Program-made: the position numbers and the translations under genes
In this document: piece after piece, positions 49,875 through 60,334 of the stretch
Layout of the letters: each line of letters opens with the position of its first letter
How positions within the stretch are numbered: the stretch's first letter is position 1
Assembly (NCBI GenBank): GCA_022747635.1
Contig: JAKTNV010000001.1
Span: 37,043,351-37,107,350, forward strand
Source of the DNA: Hetaerina americana
Taxonomy: Eukaryota; Arthropoda; Insecta; Odonata; Calopterygidae
Length of the DNA stretch: 64,000 nt
Direction: 5' to 3'
The notes under the pieces: generated by a model
Told to the model about the DNA's origin: nothing
What the model saw: the letters and a program-made list of their open reading frames with translations, nothing else
Databases searched by the model: none

Positions 49875-50045
49875 TGCGTTCCAATAAAGGTAGAAAAAGC
49901 GAATGGAAGACATATTGAAAGGGAGCGGGATGTTGAAGGACGTGACAGAAGGGAGGACGTTGGGTAAGTTGGGTAGAGGAAAGTAGAGAAAAGGCTTTTC
50001 AGGACAGCAAAAAAGCAGAGAGAAGCTACGAAGTACTAAAGACGG
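49875..50045 (+). mobile_element. LINE C-terminal remnant
   Basis: The plus strand reads RMEDILKGSGMLKDVTEGRT, LGKLGRGK and then RKGF, matching in order the tail of the LINEs at 29.7, 35.8 and 51.9 kb (HILRGSGML-type, then EGR, then a Gly/Arg/Lys-rich stretch). No RT core was seen nearby. The overlapping 123-codon minus frame (49737-50108) is the shadow of this relic. Confidence 0.6.
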
Positions 50046-50269
50046 AAATAATGTAGAGAAAACAAAAGGAAGTGTTCCTGATACGTAGGAGTAAATAGTC
50101 GATGGCAACCGTCAAAAATCTATATTTGATACGTAGAACACCTTGAATGGACGAATGACTTTAAAATGGAGAGGAAAACCTGCACCGATGAACGGATAAA
50201 TCTTTCCCCTGCATCCCAGTGAAAATTAAAATTGTATAAAAAGTAATGATCGAAAATCAGGGAAACCGA

Positions 50270-50640
50270 TAAGGCGGAACCGCAGGGTTGTGGACGACCG
50301 AACCGTCCCACGCCTGTCCACGCCCAACTCGTATCATGCTTCAGATGTGCACGCCTGCTGCCCCTTTGCATGGGCCCACCGCCACTTGTTTCCTGCACCC
50401 CTCTCTCCATACTTACTGCTGCTCCTCTCGCTGCCAGTGTCCATGCCGGTTGGTTCTCCCACATGCCACTTCACCGAGGCGCTGCGCTGGGGCGCGCTCC
50501 CTTAAGGAGCACTAAAAGTCATGAGAAAGCGACTTCTTTACGAGCCGTAGACATTAACGTTCGCCCCTTTAGTGCCCAGACTCTTTCCTCTCCCGTGAAT
50601 CCCACAACTGCCCCGGCTTGATTTATTGATAGTGAAACTA
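50270..50640. other. GC-rich patch
   Basis: C-rich, CpG-containing sequence with three overlapping plus frames (71-83 codons) and one 114-codon minus frame (50120-50464). No domain was recognised. Confidence 0.35.
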
Positions 50641-50649
50641 CGGAGTTAT

Positions 50650-51460
50650 CGTGCTCGACGTGCATTCACGGGGCCGTGCCGTCCTGCACTTGCAAGTAAG
50701 TCTCGGTCATTCCCTTGACCTGCACGTCCTCCAACCATTTAACCCCGAGGAATGTGACCTTTCGTCCCCATGATTCTCCAAGATGATGCACGCAGTCACA
50801 TCATAAACGGTGTTCATGAATTACTTTGCATTTACGACTTCTGTGTCCCCGATGGCCCACGAATTCTTCCCTTTAATCTGCTCCAGACGTTGGAGCATTC
50901 ATTAGGAGTTGAATTTCGGGGGTAGTTCATCCGGTTAACATTCGAACCTCTTAAAGCATGCACATTGAAAAAATATTACAACCCCACACTTGTCATGAAA
51001 AAATTAAAGCTTCCGTTTCATTTTATGCTCTAGATTGTCGAGAAAAACTGACTATTTAAATAGCCCCAAAAGAGAGTGACCGTGGTCACGACAAAAACCG
51101 ATGTGAATTTCCATCAGTGAAAATGCAATTAGCGTCACTAGGCGATATACACCATCTTCCACTTTCTATGAAATAAACACCTGCTTTAATTTGAAATCGT
51201 GAATTGAAAATATAAATCTAAAAATAATTTGAATAAATGAATTTATTCAGAGAAATATGAAGGTAATGAAAGAATCATACAGAGCAAACGGAAAATATGC
51301 CTAATGTAAAAGCCGAGGAGTAATATCAATTGCGCCAGAATGCCATCACAAGAAATCGCGGCAAAATCAAAATGGCTATGTGACTTGATAGATACTGTAA
51401 GTCAATCCTAAGAACTACCGTGGTGAAGTTCGTTGTACGATAATATAATAATTTATAATA
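50650..51460. other. Unassigned sequence
   Basis: Nothing recognised. Confidence 0.5.
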
Positions 51461-51465
51461 CGACA

Positions 51466-51656
51466 ACAATCTATAACATAATAATTAATAATACAAAAAC
51501 ACTAATCGATAATACAATAATCAATAATACAACAAAAACAATCGATAATACGATACAATAATCTATAATACAAAAACAACTATCGATAATATAAAAATCA
51601 ATCATACAACAAAAACAATCGATAACATAATAACCAATAATACAGCAACAACAGTC
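51466..51656. repeat. Minisatellite, about 36-bp unit, five copies
   Basis: A unit beginning AATCGATAATACAATAATCA and ending ACAACAAAAAC repeats about five times (starts near 51469, 51505, 51541, 51583 and 51618), with one copy expanded by about six bases. Each unit itself contains two AATMNATAATACAA half-motifs. Since the period is a multiple of three, one minus frame stays open for 63 codons (Ile/Val/Cys/Phe-rich), which I regard as a side effect. Confidence 0.85.
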
Positions 51657-51784
51657 AATCAATAGAAAGTTTATGTTTTGACTGGATACACTGATTAACT
51701 ACTATTGCATTTTTAATCCTTGCCTAGATATAAAAAAGGTGACACCCTAAACTATAATAGTCTTTTTAAATTACGCATACTTTC

Positions 51785-52115
51785 TACCTCACGCATGCCA
51801 ATTCCATATCACCCCTACTTTGTCCACCCAACATTATTTCCTCTATCACATTCTTCAACATTTCATCCCCAATCGAAATGATCCGCATCCATTTTTCCTG
51901 TCTCCCTTGGATTCCTCCCGGGAGCCCTACGTCCTTCCCTGCATTATCTAGTTATTACTTGTTTGTTTTCCTTTCTGTCCATTTCACTTTATCCAATCTT
52001 CTACACACCCGCATCTCAAAACTCTCTAATTTACGCTAATCACTGCCTCAATGATCAAATAAGTTTCCGCGCCGTACAAAACTACATAAAATATCACCTA
52101 ATTAAATCCAATTAT
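51785..52115 (-). mobile_element. LINE C-terminal remnant
   Basis: The minus strand reads VVLYGAETYLIIEA, then RVLRCGCVEDWIK, then MRIISIGDEMLKNVIEEIML and GGQSRGD, with stops and frameshifts between. These blocks correspond in order to LYGCETWSL...LESFEM...GSGML-x-VIEGR of the copy at 29.7-30.9 kb. It is more decayed than that copy. Confidence 0.75.
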
Positions 52116-52119
52116 CTTA

Positions 52120-54630
52120 TAGGCTAGAAAAGTATTACCCATATTAATTAAATAATGTTCACTGTAATAACCTCTTATAATTTCCTAAATCTCTTATTTT
52201 GCAAGGGTAAATACTCGTATAATACCTAACAATAAGCGCTCAATTATATTCGTTTTGGAGTCACAAGGAACAATTTCCAGTATTTCTAAAGCACTGGTAT
52301 GATGTGTCGGCGAAAATATTTTATTTTGTTCTTCAAATGAACTTTATAAATAAGGATGATTTTGAAAGAGGAGACCTTCATAAGGGAAAGGCTGGCATTG
52401 ATTATTACAATTCAAATTTTAACGCACTAAATTCTGTGTGCACAAAAGACACACTAGAGCGCGGCACGAAGAGATGGAATACGAAAATACTCGCACCCAC
52501 AGCAGTACTGCATCAGGGTTTCGGAGTATCCTCGATTACCACTACAGATCTCTTGTTTAATGAGATTCCAATGATTATCCATAAGATACGTTCCAAAGCA
52601 AAGTCGTCGGATTTAGAGGGGCAGATTTTTCAAAAATAAAAATCAAGGCAGAATAGGATCAATCAAAGGAATAAAAAATCTGTGTTTTCATAGGAAAACA
52701 AAAGGAATAAATATTTTGAAACATTTCTATGGATGCATCCGAGCAGGTGTTCGTCTTTTGCACTAAATTATTCTCATATAAAATTAGCTTTCCACCGCCG
52801 CAGATAGCATAACATTATAACACCATTGGTTTATTTTCTTTTGAGGCGTACATAATACCTAAAAATAAAAATTTCCAGCTTCCAAATTCCACCGAAATCA
52901 CTCCGAGGGGGGTTTCACCTCTATGCAGACAGATATTTGGTCCTGGGTAAATTATTCTTTCTACTATAAATGGAGCGCACGGACTCATTTTTACGTATTT
53001 CTTTTAATTTCCGACAAATACGATTTTTTATCATCGTGTTTGTAACATTTTAAGTTATTAGACTTAATGAATAGATTACAACGGTTTCAAAATATCCAAG
53101 GCGAACAATAAAAATAACGGTATTCTTAGCCGGCCGAATGACGCCATTAACAATTCGTCGATTATGAACAGTCATTATTAAGGGGACCACATACGTAAGT
53201 TACTCTCAATCACATCATAAACCATTAAGAAACCATAAAGCCAAAAACATCCTTGGGTTAAAACTTCTTCTTCATGGTACTATATTATTTACGTTCATCA
53301 TAACGCATTTACGAACGAATTTAAAACAGGAAATAGGACGTAAAACTTGGAATGAATTAAATTTACATCTAAAGGAAACACGTTCAGCGATACTCCCAGA
53401 AAACATAACACCTCGAGCAATTATATTTCGGCCAAATAAAATTTCAATTAGCATCAATACTGAGGCAAACAAGTGACATGGGGACAGGCATGCTAAGTGA
53501 TTTCATAAACGGTTAATAGGGGCTGAATTGAAGAAAAAGAGGACGATTGGTTCTTACGCCAAGACGTTGCTGTCGGAGGAAATACATCACGGGACATTTA
53601 TTTTCCTTGCTTCCTTACCGAATTCTTTTGGTTGACGGAAGAAGCAATAATTTCCCCGCTCTCAAGAGGAAATCGATCCACTACCACATATCCGGCCAAA
53701 CCAGCATCACACCCCAACTCTGGCATTCGGCGGTCTACGCAAAAACTTTCATAATTCACATGATAAGGGTGAATAGAGGAAACAAACTTAAGGATGAATC
53801 TCGAATTCAAATTCTGCTTTCGAATCGTCTCTTTTGTCTGCCCACTATTATCGTTTCTTTCCATAATTCTAGTAAATCACGAACGCTATGGAACATCAAT
53901 TTTTTCCCATTTAACAGCCTTGCACGCATGTACTTTACAGCAAGAAAAAATCCTTTCTCTGTCATTAGAACATTGTATGTGCTGATTAGGTACATTTTCA
54001 TTTATTTTATTTTAAATCAGAAATTATAACAATAAGCCACCCATCGATTGAGCTGTAAATTATACTCTTGGAAATTCTTTTTATAGCTCTTCGACTTTAA
54101 GCTCTACGATTGATAGGTGCTGAAATATGGAAAATTAACCTTCATTTTTGAAATATTTATCACACAAATTGGACAAGTAAATTTTAAACTTCCGATTGGC
54201 CAACTAACTCCGAAATTAGCATTCCACAATATTCTTCCGCTTCTAAAATGTCAAACTTGTAACTACGAGTACAAAATCAAGGACGTCCTTCGGTCGGTCC
54301 AATCTTCAGCTAACCCGATCGAAACCTTCGCTGCTAACGGTTTCATGGGCAGTGACAGAGAATAGCACATGATATAACATGCAGAGACCTGATGCACGAA
54401 CACGCGATGTTTCGGATAGGGGATGAGCACAGCAATCACAAGACTAAGCGGGGCTGTTGATGAATAGTTCAATGCTCTCAAACATGCCCGCCGGCAAACC
54501 TATTTGCATATGGTATCATTAAATCTACATATTTCCTTGTAAGCAGCCATGAAGAAACGTAACAGAGGCCAAAAATAAGTACCCGAAAGCTATGAAATGT
54601 AGCTCCCACTACACTAAAATAAGGAAATGT
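52120..54630. other. Unassigned AT-rich sequence with two longer unrecognised frames
   Basis: Plus frames at 52304-52639 (111 codons) and 53547-54029 (160 codons) are longer than expected for such AT-rich DNA, but they show no domain I recognise. The second overlaps an 88-codon minus frame. I do not call genes. Confidence 0.35.
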
Positions 54631-54639
54631 ATATAAACC

Positions 54640-54795
54640 TTGACTGAATTCATATTCTGTGTTTTCGTCTACAGGTAATTCACTTCCTATATATGTGACC
54701 TCTTCAACATGGTCCAGTTTGTCCCTTCCCAATTTCCTCTTTTCGCACTCTTTTTTTGCGAACCTAAGTTTTGGAATGGGAATCAAATTTGGCAA
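54640..54795 (-). mobile_element. LINE reverse-transcriptase thumb fragment
   Basis: The minus frame includes KLRFAKKECEKRKLGRDKLD and then HVEEVTYIGSELPVDENTEY. This matches the post-FADD segment of insect LINE RTs, which typically reads L-x-VE-x-F-x-YLGS-x-L-x-x-D-G. The equivalent block in the 29.7-kb LINE reads LDHVQQFIY. The remainder of the 105-codon frame does not continue the match. The pyrimidine-rich sequence up to about 55540 may be more of the same element, but no motif confirms it. Confidence 0.6.
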
Positions 54796-54799
54796 GGAA

Positions 54800-55550
54800 A
54801 GTCTCCTGGCTAATTTCTTCCTTCATAAATGGAATGAGTCTATATAAATTCTTCCTAATGCCTTGACGCCTTGTCTTTTTTAACTCCACGGCATTGTTCG
54901 TTTCAATTATCTTTTTCTGTCTCACAATCTAGTATGCTAAACCTAAGTTATTTTTATCAAATCCATTACTCTTTCTACGCATAAAAATTCTAGCCAAATA
55001 TATTTCCCATATGTTTTATGTATTATTTTCACTTTGCCCGCATTTTTTCCGCTTCGATTAATATTTTTTGGTTGTATCTCTTATAATACATTCAGATCGT
55101 ATATTTTTATTTCCTGGCAGGTCGTTAACCCACCGTGCCTATTTTAGCATCTCACACTTTTCCGTCACCTTTCAATTCACGCGCTCCTTCCTCCACGCTT
55201 CTTTCGCCCAAATATGCATCGCCCTAGTATTTATTTAACTCTTTATACTTCCAATCTCTACTTTTTCATTCTCCTATTTCATTCTAACATGCCTTTTCCA
55301 TCATTTATTCTGTAATCTAATTCATCCTAATCCTTTTCTTATTTAACGCTCCAATTGCTTCATCTTCATCTTTTGTTGTTCCTTATTTTAGAGAGTCCCA
55401 TCCTTCTTCTACTGTCTCATCCCCTGGTCCTCGGGATATTTTCAACTGATATCTGGTTTTCCTTTTTTTCTGTCCCAGTCCAAAGCCTCAACAATCCATT
55501 TCTTATACTTTCCCTATTTATCTCTTGAGTTTGATATTATAGTATATGAG
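54800..55550. other. T/C-rich sequence, possibly LINE-derived
   Basis: The plus strand is T/C-rich, as expected for a minus-strand LINE coding region, and adjoins the LINE fragment ending at 54795. Stops are frequent, and I could not align any block to the RT or endonuclease motifs. Confidence 0.25.
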
Positions 55551-55559
55551 CACCAAAGG

Positions 55560-55997
55560 ATGTTGGAGTTCATGTTGGCTTCCGGGAAGCTGCGAAATGT
55601 CGACGCTGTTTCTATTTCTGCCACAAGACATTATTTAAACTCACTAATTTATTCCGATAACCGAGGTATTTGCCATTTAAGCATACCTCCGTCTAATGTG
55701 TTGTTTACACCGGAATATCACACTAGCGTTGCACAATGTACTTTTTCGTGTTTTCCTTGCATCAATTTTGAACCTACAATCTCTAGCATGGTAAAGAGCA
55801 GAGGGTGGCAGCTGATAATGTATGTGGTGGAAAAGAGAGAGGCTGGTTCACTAGCGGATAAACTTCAAGTTTTTGCATCTTACAGCATGGTTACCGTTCC
55901 GGGAAAAATACGCCAACCCATTTGGATCCTAATCGACGACACGATATTTCATCAAAGCCAATTAATTAGAAAATTAATTGTAAAAAGTATTAAATGA
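55560..55997 (+). other. Unrecognised 145-codon open frame
   Basis: A Met-initiated frame in AT-rich DNA, compositionally varied, with six Cys and no obvious signal peptide or domain. No splice sites or promoter are evident. It may be an unrecognised repeat ORF fragment or chance. Confidence 0.2.
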
Positions 55998-55999
55998 AT

Positions 56000-57770
56000 T
56001 GAAATGAATCTTCCCCGTTACACCCAGATTTTACAAGGATTTTAGGGAAGCATTTCCGTAATAAGGTCACTCAAACATGAGCATAAACGAAAAGACATTA
56101 TTTAGAAAGTTCTACATAAATGGGAGAATATCCATTGAGCATTTAAGAAAAATTGGCTTGGATATTTTTTTTATAAACCAACTTATCTTCTTAAGATCAT
56201 TTGTGTTATTTTCAGTTATTCACCTACTACGCCAGATAAATGTTTCTATTCACACCTAGAGAGATAGGTGTGTGTGTGCGTATACAAACACAAATATATA
56301 GAGATGAGAAACAAGAACAAACGTCATTTTCGATTAATTCCGACGCTTCAGAAACAAACCCAATATTAATCTGGCATTATACACCTCTCCATCACTTCCC
56401 AGGAATCAATCGTCTGCCACCAGGTCCACGAATATTAAAAACATAAGCACATCAATGGCCAGCAACTTCGAGTGGTTCCCTTTATGGAACGGGACTGCGA
56501 GATGAAACACATGTCTTCCCTATTCCCTCGATTTTCCCAGAAACTTGTCGCGACGAAATCTTCAGAAATTCTTATTACCATAACTATATTGAATAAAACG
56601 ATCAACGTCCCTAAGCTATTTCACGGCTACGTCACCACTTAGCCATTTAAAGCACTGCTATCTTCGGGGCGAGAAAACCTTTTAAAGCCAGAGCGCTTTC
56701 ATCACACCAATTAGACAGCCGAATGACACCAAAAATTATCTCCGAAGGTCTTTTCTTAAAGGAATAAGCAGCTTTAACAACCCTTACACACTAAAAAGTT
56801 CGTCAGGGTTATCGAAATCACGGATACAAATCTAACACGAGAAAAAACACACAGAAGCGGGGAAAACTGTCACTATACTAAATCGACAACGAATAATAAC
56901 TCTCTACTGGGTCGTTTTCGGATTTTGAAATTGTACCCATTCGAAGTAAAAAATTACGTGTAAAATATTTTCTTGAGTAATGTGTGAAGTTTTGGTCGTT
57001 ATAATAAAGGTAATTTCGAGAGTATAACTTGATTTGTTAACGCATCTAAGAACGCGGTGGAGTTTGAACAACGCGGATTATCAAAACTTATGAGATTTTT
57101 ATCATATACGTACTCTACTGAAGTCATTATCTCGATATGCGAAAATCAACTATATCTATTTATCGAAGAGCTATAATATAGATACCACATCTTATGAGTG
57201 ATAACCACGAAAAATGGATGAATGGATGGACATCTTCTCTTTCCTACTGCATCAAAACTTCTATTAATGCCCAAAATGTTGGCATAAACCTTTATCTCTT
57301 CGTCAAGAATTTAATACCGAAACTTAAATTCGTCTGGCAGTCCTTATCAATGGTTTGACGTTTTTATTCTTCATGCGTAACGCTAGAGTGGCTCATTCAG
57401 AACCATCGATTAGAAGTAATAGTTCTTTGAAGATCCCTTGACGAATTTTTACACATTCTAAAGGTAATTTATTAGTTCTAAATTAAATAATTTAGAAGTG
57501 ACGATTCTTTGATAATGCTATATTTAAATATGAACACTTACACCAATACACTCGAAAAGATCATGTATCGATTATGGGTAATCAAAGTCTGATCAACCTT
57601 AGAAGTTCTTTCAGAGAAAGGCAAATCTAATAGACTTTAATTAAAATATACCAAGGTACATCGTCGAGTAGTAGATGTAATTTGCACATCTTTATTGAAA
57701 TATAATATTGTTAAATAACCACGATCACAATGAAAGAGCGAGAAAAATATCGCCAAATCTATATACAGGT
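56000..57770. other. Unassigned AT-rich sequence
   Basis: No feature recognised. Confidence 0.5.
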
Positions 57771-57776
57771 ATATAT

Positions 57777-57874
57777 CCCCTCCCTGATGTGTGACTTTCA
57801 CACACCGTATAGAGCTTAGTACTGGGTGAACTCTACCATCACCTACCAAACCGACCTTCGGGTTCATTACTGTG
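57777..57874 (+). mobile_element. Fragment of SINE family A (3' half)
   Basis: Carries CCTGATGTGTGACTTTCACA, CACCGTAT, ACTGGGTGAACTCTACCATC and ACCTTCGGGTTCATTACTGT in the family order. The tRNA-like head and upper body are missing. The 3' end runs into the TA/CA microsatellite at 57881. Confidence 0.85.
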
Positions 57875-57880
57875 TTTATG

Positions 57881-57896
57881 GTATATATATATATAC

Positions 57897-57960
<64 letters not shown>
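57881..57960. repeat. Compound (TA)n(CA)n microsatellite
   Basis: TA units to about 57941 are followed by about ten CA units. It starts within ten bases of the SINE end. Confidence 0.97.
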
Positions 57961-57984
57961 ATCACTCAAGAGAAATCCCTATTT

Positions 57985-58410
57985 CCTTGCGACAAGGACC
58001 GGAAAGAAAGGAGGGGGAGAAGCACTCGGCTGAGTAAAAGGATGAAAAGATCCCAAAAGACCACCCGTCCTGCATTCTACCCTCCTCACCCCTATCTGTC
58101 TCGGCGAAGAATTTTTCCTCCCTCGTCCGCTTCTCCCGCCCTCCGCTACCCCACGTATCGCTTCCGGCCGAGGAGATGGCGTGGAATCAAACGGAGGAAG
58201 CGGAGCGTCCGAGCCAATATCCGAGAGGGTGAGAGATACCCTCCAACCCCCATTCGGAGGGGTCCGTCCGGCCCTTCCGGCCAAGCCGGGCATCGGTTTT
58301 CTTGGAGGTGGGGAAAGAGGAAAAGGAAGGCCAGGAAGGAGGAAGAGGGAGTTAGAGAGCAAAGAATGGGAGCCTTTGCACTCTTGAGTGGCTACGTTAA
58401 GGAAAAATGA
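57985..58410. other. GC/CpG-rich patch with overlapping frames
   Basis: A 194-codon plus frame (57826-58410) is open through the microsatellite and this patch, and a 147-codon minus frame (57979-58422) overlaps it. Both are basic or Pro/Arg/Gly-rich and unrecognised. Frames open on both strands over the same bases indicate composition, not coding. Confidence 0.35.
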
Positions 58411-58429
58411 AGTGCACATCAATTTTCTC

Positions 58430-58848
58430 TTGCCGAAGAGTTGGAACTAAGTGAATTATGTTACACTGAGGAAGGAAACGTGAACTGGTGGGAACATTTT
58501 CTAGGTCTCATAAAGTATCATGAATTCCTAATCCAATGATGCGATCGTTTCTTTGAATGCGTTTTGTTGAAAAAAATATCGATTGATCCAATTATAAAAA
58601 ACACCCTCAACGTTACCTTACTTATTCCTTACAAGCAAATGGGTCCTCTGAAGGCATGAAAGTACAACATGCGCTAAATTTTAATGAACCATAAATATAT
58701 GGAGACTATATTATATTTATGCCGCGTTTATTTACGCCCCGTTATTCACGTCAAAAGGCTCCCCTAAGGCAAGCTATCGTAAGTTTCCTTCTTCGTTAAA
58801 TATTTTACTGACAATTGTCTGGTTAACTCCGATATCTTTGAATTCATC
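58430..58848. other. Unassigned AT-rich sequence
   Basis: Nothing recognised upstream of the target-site duplication of the next element. Confidence 0.5.
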
Positions 58849-58860
58849 AAGTAATGGAGA
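58849..58860. repeat. Target-site duplication, left copy
   Basis: AAGTAATGGAGA recurs exactly at 59087-59098 on the other side of the SINE-like element. This is the length expected for LINE-mediated insertion. Confidence 0.85.
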
Positions 58861-59086
58861 TGCAATAAATTCATAGTGTAGAAATCATTCGCCTTGACCG
58901 GGATTCGAACTAAGATCCCTCGATGTCGAATGCTTTAGCTAGTTCAGCTGCCAAGGCGACCTCTTACTCTCCGCGACGGTCAAGGCGAATGATTTTTACA
59001 CTCCGAAATTGGTGAATTGTAATGCACATTTAGAGGATGCCTCCGTTAAAAGTCACTGTGCGGTATCTCCCGCAGTTTCTTGGAAT
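58861..59086 (-). mobile_element. tRNA-related SINE (family B) with inverted arms around the head
   Basis: This 226-bp insert is bounded by a perfect 12-bp direct repeat. On the minus strand a tRNA-like segment (58960 to 58898) starts GTCGCCTTGGCAGCTGAACT and ends with a consensus-like B box AGTTCGAATCCCGG. It is not at the element's end. It is enclosed by arms 58871-58900 and 58977-59006, which are inverted copies matching at 27 of 30 positions (core ATCATTCGCCTTGACCG). The minus-strand 5' part (59086-59007) is unrelated to family A. Weaker arm similarity continues outward (TGCAATAAATTCA against GTGCATTACAATTCA). The order differs from a standard SINE with a 5' head. Confidence 0.8.
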
Positions 59087-59098
59087 AAGTAATGGAGA
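59087..59098. repeat. Target-site duplication, right copy
   Basis: Exact repeat of 58849-58860. Confidence 0.85.
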
Positions 59099-59099
59099 G

Positions 59100-59555
59100 C
59101 CGGATGATTTCTTTCCAATTAATTCTCTTGTTTTGTTTAACTATGATTATACCTTTGGTCGTCTCCTACTAGAATATAGTATCCATTCTAAGAGCATGCT
59201 ATAAAAACGGTCGATATCACAACGAAAATTCATATTCGCACATGGCCCATATTTGCTGGCTTACACTTTATCTTCCATGAGCTATGCCATTTAATAATGC
59301 CATTAAATACCTCATTCTCCGCGTTTAATTCTTCATTTTCACTTCCATGGCAGCATAAGTCTACGCAATATAAACCCAGAAAAACATTAGTCCCTCCAAC
59401 CTCTCGCATATACATTTTTTTACAATATCTCCTGATCAAATCGACATCCCTGATACAATTACCTACTCTAATTATCCTAACACAAATGTAGCCAAAAACA
59501 AATATATTTCTCCTTTTCTCAATTATGCTGGGGTTAAAAATTTTGTTTCATTATT
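59100..59555. other. Unassigned AT-rich sequence
   Basis: Nothing recognised. Confidence 0.5.
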
Positions 59556-59559
59556 GTAC

Positions 59560-60330
59560 CGCAAGAGAAAAAGACGGTGCATGCGTCTCGGTAGCGTGTC
59601 CATCATCAATGCAGACAGAGGACACTCTCCAACACATCGTGCCTCTCATCCATGACTCAATCGAACTCTTGGGCCAGCAGACATACAGCCACAAGCACCC
59701 GCGCACGCTGAAAAAAACCGAACTGGACTACGCAGGAAACAAGACGGTAAGGATGAAAGGGAATCCGTGGGAGATCGTTTAGGCAAACGCTGACGACGGC
59801 TCTCGTAGGTGCGCGTCTTCCGTTTGCCACCACTGTCCCCCACCACGACCCCGTGGGTCGATCTCTTGACGACGCAACCCGCAAAAACCCTCAGCCGACA
59901 CAGGCCCATTCCCAAAGGGAGTGCAAGGGGGCCGGGGAAAAAGGAATTGATCCCTCCCTGGGCTGATACATCGATCGCAGGAAACCAGTTCTCCAGGAGA
60001 TATGGAAAGACATGTCCCCGCTCTCCCGTGCAACAACCAGCAGAATCTCGTTTTTCCTCTGATTCACCGGATTCTCCGGCATCCCTGCCCGCTTCCCTCT
60101 TTCCCTTTCACGGACGAAATTTCACCGCCCACCTCTTGGTATGCCTTCCTTTTTATTTATATTTTTCTCATTTCTCGTAACACCACAATTTTTCTATCCA
60201 CCGATTTCTTTTTCGCACCTCCACCTTTCCTTCCTTACCAAACTCAAAGTACATCTGAGCATCAGTCACACCCCCGAGTCGAAGGGAAGCCAATTTCAAA
60301 CTTTATATTTTTTGTAAAAATGTAACTAAA
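59560..60330. other. GC/CpG-rich patch grading to pyrimidine-rich
   Basis: Overlapping frames occur on both strands (123 and 107 codons plus; 63-89 codons minus) with no recognised domain. CpG is frequent at 59570-59910. The 3' part, 60050-60240, is T/C-rich. Confidence 0.35.
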
Positions 60331-60334
60331 TGCA

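Noticed and set aside
51466..51656. CRISPR array
   Set aside because: Units are tandem with no unique spacers, AT-rich and diverged; it is a minisatellite.
53547..54029. 160-codon plus-strand ORF
   Set aside because: No domain, an overlapping minus-strand frame and no promoter or splice evidence; kept only as unassigned sequence.
57826..58422. 194-codon plus and 147-codon minus ORFs over the same bases
   Set aside because: Both strands are open in a GC-rich patch, the plus frame starts in SINE/microsatellite sequence, and neither shows a domain.
58898..58960. Functional tRNA gene on the minus strand
   Set aside because: The B box is good, but the acceptor stem does not pair properly, no clean anticodon arm can be assigned, and it lies inside an insert with a TSD.
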